64,000 nt of DNA from Leptolyngbya sp. SIO1E4 (GTDB lineage: Bacteria > Cyanobacteriota > Cyanobacteriia > Phormidesmidales > Phormidesmidaceae), in the NCBI GenBank assembly GCA_010672825.2, contig JAAHFU020000002.1, positions 1,624,001 through 1,688,000 of the forward strand. The letters are read 5' to 3'. Every line of letters starts with the position of its first letter. Positions within the stretch are counted from its first letter, which is position 1. Below are positions 17,886 through 25,809 of this stretch, one piece after another. The notes beneath the pieces are model-generated. The model had not been told where the DNA came from and searched no databases. It saw only the letters and a list, made by a program, of their open reading frames with translations. A program made the position numbers and the translations under genes.

Positions 17886-18215
17886 ATGTCTTTGATTCAT
17901 CTTGATAAATCGGTGATCACCTTCCACTTCAAAGAGATTTTGGAAGATGGCCATTTGGGGGGGCCTCTAACCCTGGTTGGCCTGGGCGCGTTGATATTAG
18001 GGCCAAAGCTGCTGTCTAGCCTGACAGAGTCTGTGGGCCCTGCAACGAACGCCTCAGTGAAATCTGGCTCACCCTACCGTCCCCAGATGAGTTTGTCAGA
18101 CTGGGTTGCTAACGCGATGCAACAGCAGAAAGCGTCAACAGCCCAGACCGTTGACGAGAATACTCCAGTTTCTGAACTTAAGCCCGCTCAAACCCTGGAG
18201 CGGTTGGCAGCCTAA
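17886..18215 (+). CDS. small protein with one membrane segment and polar tail, 109 aa
   Basis: No family recognised. Residues 1-25 are mixed (LDKSVITFHFKEI). One glycine-rich hydrophobic segment (GGPLTLVGLGALILGPKLL, about 25-45) is followed by a 60-residue polar tail with QMSLSDWVANAMQQQK and an acidic patch. It lies 280 bp after the ATPase on the same strand and is convergent with another short membrane protein of similar layout at 18374-18697. A scaffold or accessory role for the pump is inferred from position and architecture only. No strong RBS is visible before the ATG. Confidence 0.6.
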   Translation: MSLIHLDKSVITFHFKEILEDGHLGGPLTLVGLGALILGPKLLSSLTESVGPATNASVKSGSPYRPQMSLSDWVANAMQQQKASTAQTVDENTPVSELKPAQTLERLAA

Positions 18216-18373
18216 AAGGCCCGGCAGAAGCGAATAACACCCATCGCAGTCGCCAGTCTAATGAGGGCAAAACTGTGCGCTATTTTGATGCCGTGCTGAG
18301 CATCAACGCGATACTCGGTGTCTTAATCAAAATAGCCAGTGCCATTCCAGCCGTAACTACATTCCAGTCGCGA

Positions 18374-18697
18374 CTACTCTGTTGCGTTAGCCTCGGGAGA
18401 TGAAGTTGCTGCCTGAAGGCTTGTTTTTTTCTGGGAATCTGCCTGGACTTCGGCCCTAGCTTCAGCTGCGACGTCCGCTAACAGTTCACCCGTTTCTGAG
18501 AGGGCCATTTTTGCCTTTTCATACAAGGTCACCCCTGTTTTGATCGTGGCTTTGAGGGCGGGCTTCACCAGGGGCAAGACCAACGGCGTGACGGCGACGG
18601 CTGTGGCCCCAACGACTAGGGCTTTGGTGTTGGGGTTGCTTGCCAATTCTGCTACCCGACTTCTCAGCCCAATGGGTTCTTGATGTGCACCTAACAT
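18374..18697 (-). CDS. small membrane protein resembling PacL/DUF1490 or DUF5132 proteins
   Basis: Encodes 107 residues. A hydrophobic segment (TKALVVGATAVAVTPLVLPL) is followed by a basic turn (VKPALKATIKTG) and a long amphipathic Ala/Glu/Lys helix ending ADVAAEARAEVQ. This order of parts recalls, from memory, mycobacterial PacL proteins (DUF1490), which scaffold P1B-ATPases such as CtpC, and the related short DUF5132 proteins of cyanobacteria. The Asp/His metal motif at the C-terminus of PacL1 is not present; the tail is ATSSPEANATE. I chose ATG 18697 because GGAG stands 9 nt upstream; ATG 18712 is possible. Functional link to the ATPase 0.8 kb away is inference. Confidence 0.6.
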   Translation of the reverse strand: MLGAHQEPIGLRSRVAELASNPNTKALVVGATAVAVTPLVLPLVKPALKATIKTGVTLYEKAKMALSETGELLADVAAEARAEVQADSQKKTSLQAATSSPEANATE

Positions 18698-18851
18698 ATC
18701 TATCGGCTCCATATGAGGAGTAAAGGTGTTGTAGAACACCGATGCGATTATTATACGACGCTGTTCTGGATTCCCTTCCATCCAGAATTAGCCGGTCAGA
18801 CGCTAGTGAACCGCCTCCAATGTGAGGGCTGAGGGGGGTAGTGCATTCCTC

Positions 18852-19682
18852 TTATTCAAGGCTGGGGAGATGGGCTGGCAGCAGAGAGAGGGCCGCGATC
18901 GCTAAAAACAAAAAACTGGAGCTGGTTTCTAGCAGTGCCACCTGCTGGATTTGGGTGGTGCAGTACCAGTGCTTACGCCCCAGAATCAACATGAACTTTA
19001 GCAACACCACCCCAAAGGCAGAAGCCGTGATGGGGGATAGCCAACCCACAAACCAAAGGGCTAAAACGATGGCCGTGGCAACCGTGTGAAAAACCAGACC
19101 TGGAATGATGGAAGCAGTTTTGGTTTTGCGTAGTTTCACCGTGAAAATGGCGCTGGAAAAAAACAGTGCGTTGAGCAGCCAGAGGGCGATCGCCCCCGTT
19201 GAAAGTGTGCCTACGGTTGCGATGTAGGCAAGCGGTGCAGATAAACAAATGGCTGCAAACGTTACCAGTTCATTGAGCACTGATTTCTGTTGACGGTGCC
19301 ACACTGAAACCATATCGACGATCAAGGCTGCGATCACCCCACCATAGATGAGCAGTAGGGGCAGCAAATGCTGACTTTGCCACCCCAGCCAGAGGGCGAT
19401 CGCCCCGGCCACGCCGCCGTAAATACCCAACCATATTAAAAATCGCGGTTTCCAACTTTTGCGCTGCTTGATTTGCAAGACCAGTGGGTGCTCAGCCTGA
19501 AATCCAAAAAACGCACAGATAAGGGCCAGGGTTGTCGCCCCAGTCCACTGCTGGGCTGCCGCTGCCCCCGTGAGGAAAGACATCACCAGCATCACATAAA
19601 CCCCATGCTCTGGAGAAACTGTAGGGCGATACCAGGGTGGGGCATGGGGGGAAAGAGAGGGCGGAGTTGTAGTGGACGTCAT
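18852..19682 (-). CDS. YwiC-like multispanning membrane protein
   Basis: The protein has 276 residues with about eight hydrophobic helices. It has the hallmark start PTVSPEHGVYVML after a short Pro-rich N-terminus, fitting the YwiC-like family (PF14256), whose function is unknown. In Bacillus subtilis ywiC lies in the nitrate respiration locus, from memory. Its ATG comes 3 nt after the stop codon of the cupin gene, so translation is probably coupled. It is the last gene of the methyltransferase-cupin-YwiC operon, which is divergent from a Crp/Fnr regulator. Confidence 0.8.
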   Translation of the reverse strand: MTSTTTPPSLSPHAPPWYRPTVSPEHGVYVMLVMSFLTGAAAAQQWTGATTLALICAFFGFQAEHPLVLQIKQRKSWKPRFLIWLGIYGGVAGAIALWLGWQSQHLLPLLLIYGGVIAALIVDMVSVWHRQQKSVLNELVTFAAICLSAPLAYIATVGTLSTGAIALWLLNALFFSSAIFTVKLRKTKTASIIPGLVFHTVATAIVLALWFVGWLSPITASAFGVVLLKFMLILGRKHWYCTTQIQQVALLETSSSFLFLAIAALSLLPAHLPSLE

Positions 19683-19685
19683 CGG

Positions 19686-20033
19686 TCAAGACCTCCCTGA
19701 GTTTGGAGATGACAGCGTGAGGATAAATGCCAGATTTGATGTCGTTTCCAGTGCATGGGGGGCATGGGCTGGCATAAAGATGAAGACACCCGGTTCCAGC
19801 GCAATTTTTTTACCATTGAGCGTCAGCACTCCGCTGCCATCAATGACGTGAATGGTGGCATTGCGAGTGGCTGTGTGTTCTGAAATCTCAGTATCAGCCG
19901 CCAAACAGAACAAGCTGTACTGACAGGTTTCATCTTTCACAATTATCTGGCTAAGTACACCGGATTGAGGATATTCGAGGTGGGTTTTAAGTTGGGTAAA
20001 CGTAGCTTCTGGAGAGAGTAAGGAGGTGGTCAT
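19686..20033 (-). CDS. single-domain cupin, 115 aa
   Basis: Small beta-barrel protein of the cupin superfamily. The first cupin motif is diverged (SEHTATRNATIHVIDGSGVLTL, with His in EHTATRNAT-HV order) and the second is clear (PGVFIFMPAHAPHAL, with two His). Metal binding by these histidines is likely but no substrate can be named. It is co-directional with the upstream methyltransferase gene (148-bp gap containing a G-rich minisatellite) and 3 nt from YwiC. No clear Shine-Dalgarno sequence precedes the ATG. Confidence 0.82.
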   Translation of the reverse strand: MTTSLLSPEATFTQLKTHLEYPQSGVLSQIIVKDETCQYSLFCLAADTEISEHTATRNATIHVIDGSGVLTLNGKKIALEPGVFIFMPAHAPHALETTSNLAFILTLSSPNSGRS

Positions 20034-20050
20034 GGGTTTGGAGGGTGTAG

Positions 20051-20128
20051 GGGTGGAGGGGTGGAGGGGTGGATGGGTGGATGGGTGGAGGAGTGGATGG
20101 GTGGAGGAGTGGATGGGTGGAGGAGTGG
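20051..20128. repeat. G-rich minisatellite between methyltransferase and cupin genes
   Basis: About ten imperfect short units of GGATGGGTG and GGAGGAGTG lie in tandem. A C-rich tract (20155-20195) follows and runs into the 3' end of the methyltransferase gene. The plus strand is strongly G-rich, so secondary structure is possible. Confidence 0.9.
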
Positions 20129-20181
20129 TAACAAGTCATCAGCAATCTCCCTATCCCCTACTCCCCTCACCCCTATTCCCC

Positions 20182-20967
20182 TTACCCCCCTACCTTCCCC
20201 GCACAGAGCACCACATGCCCGAGGTGTTGACGGTGACGGTTAAACACGGCTCGCATTGAGAGAATCCGTTGGCGAATGATGGGACGGGTGAGCATATTCC
20301 AGCCTATGGTGAGCAGGGTGGAAAGTCCTTCTTCTTGGGCGATGCGGTGGGGTTTTAGTAGCGCCATAGACCCTGTATGGGACTGCTGCACTGTTAAGCC
20401 AGCCTGCTGGCACGCCGCAATCCAATCCTCGACAGAAAGGGGGTTTGCGTTTACTCGAATCGTAGCGGCTAAGTCTTGATAGATGGTGGCGGTGTTGGGG
20501 CCGTTGGCGAGTAATTCATGACTCAAAAACTGGCCATTGGGCTTGAGGCGATCGCAAATTCCCGCCAAGATCTTGGCTTTCCCCGCAGCAGACTGCATGG
20601 TGAGAATCGCTTCTGCCAGCACATAGTCGAACTGTTCGGTGATGGTTTCCAGATGAAAAATGTTGCCTTCAATAATCTCTATCTGATCACTCAAACCTGC
20701 TGCGGCGACATTGGCGCGTGCCCGGGCCACGCTGTCAGGATTTTTTTCGATACCTACCACTCGCACTCCGTAACGCTGAGCCAAAGCAATGGCGCTGTTG
20801 CCAAAGCTAGCTGCTAATTCAAGCACTGTTTCGCCTGGCTGAAAGTTGGCCCAGGAAAAGAGCTGTTCAGTTGCCGCACGACCGCCAGGACGGAGAATTT
20901 GCTTGCCGGCTGCAGCCAGAACCTGGTGACCGGGAGCAGTCTTAAGATTGAGCTGAGTCTGAGTCAT
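20182..20967 (-). CDS. class I SAM-dependent methyltransferase
   Basis: Rossmann-fold methyltransferase of 261 residues. The SAM-binding motif I is VLELAASFGNSAI (about 48-60), with the acidic residue of motif II in VVGIEKNP and motif III around DYVLAEAILTM. The N-terminal GKQILRPGGRAATEQLF region is typical of small-molecule methyltransferases; the substrate is unknown. It does not show the conserved cysteines of arsenite methyltransferase. Start ATG 20967 (MTQTQLNLK) is preferred over an upstream TTG at 21003. First gene of the operon with cupin and YwiC. Confidence 0.82.
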   Translation of the reverse strand: MTQTQLNLKTAPGHQVLAAAGKQILRPGGRAATEQLFSWANFQPGETVLELAASFGNSAIALAQRYGVRVVGIEKNPDSVARARANVAAAGLSDQIEIIEGNIFHLETITEQFDYVLAEAILTMQSAAGKAKILAGICDRLKPNGQFLSHELLANGPNTATIYQDLAATIRVNANPLSVEDWIAACQQAGLTVQQSHTGSMALLKPHRIAQEEGLSTLLTIGWNMLTRPIIRQRILSMRAVFNRHRQHLGHVVLCAGKVGG

Positions 20968-21021
20968 CGCGTTTACGTTGGGACGATGACTTGAGTCTGA
21001 CAAAGAGTCTCAATACCTTCT

Positions 21022-21035
21022 ATGAGGTAGCTCAT
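21022..21035. promoter_or_regulatory. candidate Crp/Fnr-type operator
   Basis: Inverted repeat ATGAG-N4-CTCAT, with the half-site length and 4-bp spacer usual for this regulator family. It lies in the spacer between the divergent methyltransferase and crp genes, 55 bp upstream of the methyltransferase ATG. Similar half-sites (CTATGA) recur at 21075. Assignment to the adjacent regulator is inference. Confidence 0.35.
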
Positions 21036-21184
21036 GATCTCAGGGCAATCCATCGACTAAAACAGAGCGTTCACCCTATGAACTGAGGCTCACCCCCCCT
21101 GATATCGTCGTTATAATCAAAGCCATTGTTAGAAATTATTCTTATCTGCCTTCGATCGCGTCTCGTTGTCTGTGGGTTTAAGCG

Positions 21185-21886
21185 ATGTCACGCTTCGTGG
21201 ATGCTGCCCAGCTTCAACAAATTCCGCTGTTTGCCCAGCTAGAGCCCGCTCTCCTAGAACCGCTAGCGGCGCAAAGCACAGTGAAAACCTACGCCGTGGA
21301 TGAGGTGGTGTTTCATGAAGGGGATGAACTGCCCGCTTGCTTGCATGTGCTGATGGCAGGCACTCTCCGTATCGCCAAAATTGCGGAGTCGGGTAAGGAA
21401 ACGATCCTGCGCCTACTTCCTGCTGGCGAGGTGTTTGCAGCGCCTGCCCTGTTTGGTGATGGTAAAGCTCCAGCCACCGTCACGGCCATGGAGTCAGCAG
21501 TTGTCCTAAGGCTGGAGCAAACAGCCTTGTTAGAGAGTTTTTCTCAGCATCCAGAACTGGCGCTGCACCTGCTATGCGTGTTTAACCAGAGGCTGCAACA
21601 GCTGCATGACCGAGTCCATGGGTTGGTGTCGAAGCGAGCCATTGTGCGCCTGGTGCACTATCTAGAACATGTTGCAGCGGACAGGGGCACGGTGGCGGTG
21701 GCGGCAGGGGAGCGGCTGCGATCGCCGCTGACTTATTATCAGATCGCTCGCAGTATTGGCATTACCTATGAAGAATGTGTGCGCCTGTTTAAACAGCTTC
21801 AACCGGCAGTGACCTATCAACGAGGGGGTGTTATCACGATTGCCAATCGACAGCAGCTCACTGAAAAGGGCCATGAGTTAATTTGA
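21185..21886 (+). CDS. Crp/Fnr-family transcriptional regulator
   Basis: An N-terminal cyclic-nucleotide-binding fold (about 15-125, HVLMAGTLRIAKIAESGKET and LLPAGEVFAAPALFGDG) is joined by a dimerisation helix (about 118-150) to a C-terminal winged helix (about 175-230, LTYYQIARSIGITYEECVRLFKQL). The phosphate-binding cassette reads FAAPALFGDGKAPATVTA and lacks the Arg that contacts cAMP phosphate; there is no N-terminal cysteine set for an iron-sulfur cluster. Ligand is therefore unknown. The recognition helix has Glu-Glu rather than the SR.T.SR pattern of common Crp proteins. Its stop is 4 nt before the channel gene, so regulator and channel are co-transcribed. Confidence 0.9.
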   Translation: MSRFVDAAQLQQIPLFAQLEPALLEPLAAQSTVKTYAVDEVVFHEGDELPACLHVLMAGTLRIAKIAESGKETILRLLPAGEVFAAPALFGDGKAPATVTAMESAVVLRLEQTALLESFSQHPELALHLLCVFNQRLQQLHDRVHGLVSKRAIVRLVHYLEHVAADRGTVAVAAGERLRSPLTYYQIARSIGITYEECVRLFKQLQPAVTYQRGGVITIANRQQLTEKGHELI

Positions 21887-21890
21887 ATCG

Positions 21891-23339
21891 ATGCGCCATC
21901 TCCTGGATACCATTCAACAAGTTCTAGAAACCCCCTTTTTAAGCATTGGCAATTCGTCTTTAACGCTGAGTGCGATCGCTCAGTTTATGCTGTCTTTGCT
22001 CATAGCTCTGCTGTTTTCCCTGGGCTTTAAACGCGTTTTTGCCAATCAAATCTTGAGCCGATTTGGTTTAAAGCAGGGTACGCGAGAATCTATCGCTACG
22101 GTTACAGGCTACGGCTTGGGTGCCCTCATTTGCCTGATGCTGCTGCAAGCCCTCGGTATCAACTTGGCCTCTGTTGCTGTCTTAGCCGGTAGCCTGGGCA
22201 TTGGCATTGGGTTTGGGCTACAAGATATTACCCGCAACTTTACCAGCGGCATTGCCATGTTGGTAGAACAAAAGCTCAAAGTGGGTGACTTTATTGAATG
22301 GGAAGGGCTCTCGGGCTACATTGTTGAAATTTCCCTGCGAGCTACAGTGATTCGCACCATTACCCAGCGACACATTGTCATCCCTAATAGCAAACTGGTT
22401 GGTAGCCAGGTCATCAATTGGACCTATAACAACACCAAGGGGTGGGTGCCTGTTTATGTGAGCGTGGCCCATGAGAGCGACCCTGTTGTGGTGATTGAAG
22501 CCCTGTTAGATTCTGCCTATTTGGAGGAAACCGTCTCCTATGAATATCCGCCAGAGGTCTATTTCTCTGACTTTGGCCAAAATTCCTTAGACTTCGTGCT
22601 GTGGATCTGGGTTGACCGGGTAGATCTGAAGCATAAAACCGAAAGTTCCCTGCGCTTCATCATCGATCAGAACCTGCGGCAGCACCACATTCGCCTGGCG
22701 TCTCCCCGGTATGATTTGTGGCATCGCAATCCTAATGTGGTGGTGCAGTCTTCCATAGCAGAGTATGAAGACCATGCTCAGCTACACCATGCAGCTCTAA
22801 CGTTGAGTGACACTTACCCGAAACCCGTCGCCGTGCGCGACCTGCTGCGGCAGATTCCATACTTTGCTCAATGCAGCATTGTTGAGTTGCGCAAACTTGT
22901 CGAAATTGGCCACCGCAGACGCCTAGAGATTGGTGAAGTGCTGTTCAAAACTGGGGATCCTGGCGATGCGTTTTACATCATTTTGTCGGGGGCTGTCAGC
23001 TACACCCTCGACGGCAGCGATCAATCGACAGTGATGACGGCGGGGCAGTTCATCGGTGAATTCTCGCTCATGTTGAGCATTCCCCGCACGGTGACGGTCA
23101 AAGCTATTGAAGACACCACGGTCTTTGCCATTAGCCCTCAAGGGTTCAAACAAATTTTGCAAAGTCAGCCCCGACTCTACGACTTGATTGTTCAAGAACT
23201 GGGGCGTCACGAAGCTGAACTGACCCAGCAGAAGCGTCGTCTGCGAGAGCTGGGACTCATTAACAATGAATACGATAAGAACCCTGTGGCCTGGATACAA
23301 AAGAAGCTAGAAAAATTGTTTTCTCTGAAACCTGATTAG
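21891..23339 (+). CDS. MscS-family channel with C-terminal cyclic-nucleotide-binding domain (bCNG type)
   Basis: Three or four N-terminal membrane helices (about 25-115) end in the pore-lining helix SVAVLAGSLGIGIGFGLQDI, followed by the MscS beta domain (NFTSGIAMLVEQ, KVGDFIEW). After a 120-residue MscS alpha/beta part comes a cyclic-nucleotide-binding domain (about 325-445). Its phosphate-binding cassette GQFIGEFSLMLSIPRTVTV keeps Gly-Glu and Arg, so true cyclic-nucleotide binding is expected. This matches the bacterial cyclic-nucleotide-gated subfamily of MscS, reported to open in response to cAMP rather than tension. The C-terminal coiled segment is basic. ATG 21891 starts 4 nt after the Crp/Fnr stop. 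Confidence 0.92.
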   Translation: MRHLLDTIQQVLETPFLSIGNSSLTLSAIAQFMLSLLIALLFSLGFKRVFANQILSRFGLKQGTRESIATVTGYGLGALICLMLLQALGINLASVAVLAGSLGIGIGFGLQDITRNFTSGIAMLVEQKLKVGDFIEWEGLSGYIVEISLRATVIRTITQRHIVIPNSKLVGSQVINWTYNNTKGWVPVYVSVAHESDPVVVIEALLDSAYLEETVSYEYPPEVYFSDFGQNSLDFVLWIWVDRVDLKHKTESSLRFIIDQNLRQHHIRLASPRYDLWHRNPNVVVQSSIAEYEDHAQLHHAALTLSDTYPKPVAVRDLLRQIPYFAQCSIVELRKLVEIGHRRRLEIGEVLFKTGDPGDAFYIILSGAVSYTLDGSDQSTVMTAGQFIGEFSLMLSIPRTVTVKAIEDTTVFAISPQGFKQILQSQPRLYDLIVQELGRHEAELTQQKRRLRELGLINNEYDKNPVAWIQKKLEKLFSLKPD

Positions 23340-23390
23340 GCCCGCTGCGGATTTTTCCACAGGCTTGATTGATCCCCCCTATTTTTTGCC

Positions 23391-23507
23391 TAGCCCCTAG
23401 CCCCCCAACCCCCTAAACCCTAGCCCCCCAACCCCCTAAACCCTAGCCCCCTAAACCCTAGTCCCTGCCTTGCCCCAAATGTCCTGGACTCAACCGAACA
23501 TCGCTCC
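23391..23507 (+). repeat. dispersed repeat family A, copy 3 (diverged, expanded C-rich tract)
   Basis: Several CCCTAAACCCTAGCCC-like units are followed by the family A 3' block (CCTTGCCCCAAATGTCCTGG, then ACTCAACCGAACA). The telomere-like tract is longer than in other copies, showing tract expansion. Confidence 0.75.
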
Positions 23508-23567
23508 AGCTCTCAGCCGCCTTTCAGGTGTGCCCTGTTCAATAGAATGGCTTGATATGGGTGAGCT

Positions 23568-25757
23568 ATGGTGACACAGGCAACCGCTTTAGACGATATT
23601 CTCGTCATTATCCCGGCCCTCAATGAAGCAGCCACCATTGGTAGGGTGATTCAAACACTCCAGACGGTGGGCCTGTCACGGATTCGAGTGGTCGACAATG
23701 GCAGCCGCGATCGCACCCCAGAAATCGCGGCCGACGCGGGTGCCGACGTCATTTATGAACCCATCAAAGGCTACGGGCAGGCCTGCTGGCGCGGCTTGCA
23801 GGGGGTTGACTCCGACATTGAGTGGATTTTGTTCTGCGATGCCGATGGCAGTGATGACCTGAGCCAGCTGCCTGAACTACTGGCGCAACGGGCAGACTTC
23901 GACTTTATTTTGGGGAACCGACGCGGGACGGCTGCCGGACGGGGAAATCTAACCCCTGTGCAGAACTTCGGCAACGGGCTGGCATCAACGCTGATTTATT
24001 GGGGCTGGGGCTATCGATATCATGACCTTGGCCCCCTGCGGTTAATCAGGCGGCGGGCCATCGAACAGATTCAGATGCGCGATCGCGGCTTTGGCTGGAC
24101 GGTTGAAATGCAGGCCAGAGCTGTGGAATGTGAGCTGCAAATTTGTGAGCTGCCGGTCAACTATCGACCGCGCCAAGGGGGACAGTCCAAGATTTCAGGA
24201 ACGCTTTCGGGCAGCGTTAAGGCTGGCACCATCATTCTGATCACGCTGGCCGTTCTGTATGCCCGCACCTTTGATGTCCGCACCTTTGATGCCCAAACTT
24301 TAAGAGAGACACCAGCTCCCCATCACCTAAACTCCAAACTCCAAAATTCTGCCCCTCCACCCGGCGATCGCATTCACGAGCACCCCCCTGAGAATATCTC
24401 TGAAAATTCCCCGCCTCCCCCGTGGATCAATCGCCTGCTCCTGGGGCTCAGTACCGTTTTCTTGATCTGCGGTGCTGTCTGGAGCCTACCCCACGGCGAT
24501 TTCCTGAACGAGCCGACAGCGGTACCTCAGTTCTGGTGGGGTATGGGGGCCATGGGGGTAGGGTTTGTGCTGGCTTGGGGGCTGCGGTCAGTGACGGCGA
24601 GCTGGTTTTGGGGAGTGGCGATCGCCACTCGAATCGTCTTACTGGCCATGCACCCTGGCGACGATATTTGGCGTTATCTCTGGGAGGGGTACATTCAAAC
24701 CCAGGGCTTTAGCCCCTATGACTATGCTCCCAACGCAGAAATATTAGCCCCCTTGAGAACTGCCTGGTGGTCACAGATTAATCACCCCGACGTCTCAGCC
24801 ATTTATCCGCCAGTGACTCAGTTTGGGTTTCGCCTGTTGGCTAGCCTGGCGCCGTCAGTGCTTTTGTTTAAGGCTGCCCTAACCGCTGCAGACTTGGGCA
24901 TCTGCTGGCTGCTGAGCCAGCGGTTTGGCTATTTAGCCACCCTCCTCTACGCCTGGAACCCCCTGGTGATTTATAGCTTTGCTGGGGGTGGGCACTACGA
25001 TAGCTGGTTTCTATTACCGGTAGTGGCGGCATGGCTTTGGTTTGAACGCCCCTACGCGCGATCGCTCACCCCTGTGCCCCCGCTATTTCACTGGCTCGGG
25101 AGTGCCTTTTTGATTGGCGTCAGCATCGCTGTGAAATGGATATCGCTGCCGATTTTGAGTTTCCTGGCCTGGCAGAGTCTGCGGCGAGGGAAAGGGATGC
25201 TGATGGTGGGTGTGGTGTTGATGGGTTTGATGCCGCTGGTTGTGAGCGCGCTGCCCTTTTGCAACTTGCAGGCTTGTCCGCTCATTCCTACAGGGTCTGT
25301 TTTTGTTAACTATGGGCGCAGTGCTGACTTGATTCCTTATTGGGTGGCAGACATTTGGCCCCCTTCTCGTTGGGAAAACTGGCTCTATGCCATCCCCCTG
25401 GGGCTAGTGGTGGTCTGGCTGCTGCTGCGAACCCGGCAGTTTGGGCAGTTTGCCGAGTGGTATGTGATTGGTTTGCTGGTGCTGTCGCCCATTGTCCATG
25501 GTTGGTACTTTACCTGGCTGGTGCCCTTTGGTGTTGCTAGCCGCAACCTGGGTATTCGCCTGGTCAGCCTTTCGGCATTCATTTACTTTGCCCTGCCTCA
25601 CCGGATCGCTTTAGACAACCCCAGCTGGGTGCTGACCCAGAGCGAGCGGTGGAGTTTGTGGTTGCCCTTTGTCATTGGGGTGTTTTGGACAGCGCTGTCT
25701 CAAACGTTTTCTCAGAGGTCTCTCAGGCAAAGTTCAGCTTCATTCCGTTCTATGTAG
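23568..25757 (+). CDS. GT2 glycosyltransferase fused to multispanning GT-C-like domain
   Basis: Residues 1-235 form a GT2 domain of polyprenyl-phosphate sugar transferase type: VIIPALNEAATIGRVI, RVVDNGSRDRT and the metal-binding FCDADGSDD. A short proline-rich, repeat-like linker (VRTFDAQT near 240) follows. Residues 285-715 are a membrane domain with about 10-12 hydrophobic helices and the loop WRYLWEGYIQTQGFSPYDYAP, typical of GT-C mannosyl- or glucosyltransferases, whose catalytic Asp would be in HPGDD. A plausible model is that the first half loads a lipid carrier and the second transfers the sugar outside. Substrate unknown; 729 residues, ATG with weak RBS. The DUF547 gene follows. Confidence 0.85.
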   Translation: MVTQATALDDILVIIPALNEAATIGRVIQTLQTVGLSRIRVVDNGSRDRTPEIAADAGADVIYEPIKGYGQACWRGLQGVDSDIEWILFCDADGSDDLSQLPELLAQRADFDFILGNRRGTAAGRGNLTPVQNFGNGLASTLIYWGWGYRYHDLGPLRLIRRRAIEQIQMRDRGFGWTVEMQARAVECELQICELPVNYRPRQGGQSKISGTLSGSVKAGTIILITLAVLYARTFDVRTFDAQTLRETPAPHHLNSKLQNSAPPPGDRIHEHPPENISENSPPPPWINRLLLGLSTVFLICGAVWSLPHGDFLNEPTAVPQFWWGMGAMGVGFVLAWGLRSVTASWFWGVAIATRIVLLAMHPGDDIWRYLWEGYIQTQGFSPYDYAPNAEILAPLRTAWWSQINHPDVSAIYPPVTQFGFRLLASLAPSVLLFKAALTAADLGICWLLSQRFGYLATLLYAWNPLVIYSFAGGGHYDSWFLLPVVAAWLWFERPYARSLTPVPPLFHWLGSAFLIGVSIAVKWISLPILSFLAWQSLRRGKGMLMVGVVLMGLMPLVVSALPFCNLQACPLIPTGSVFVNYGRSADLIPYWVADIWPPSRWENWLYAIPLGLVVVWLLLRTRQFGQFAEWYVIGLLVLSPIVHGWYFTWLVPFGVASRNLGIRLVSLSAFIYFALPHRIALDNPSWVLTQSERWSLWLPFVIGVFWTALSQTFSQRSLRQSSASFRSM

Positions 25758-25809
25758 AGGACGGCGGATACCTCTGGTTTTCCGGGCTGTGTTTGTTAGG
25801 AGTTACCCG

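Noticed and set aside
23391-23507. Telomere-like CCCTAAA tract as a sign of a linear replicon end or contamination
   Set aside because: The tracts are short, embedded in repeat family A and found at nine internal sites in both orientations.
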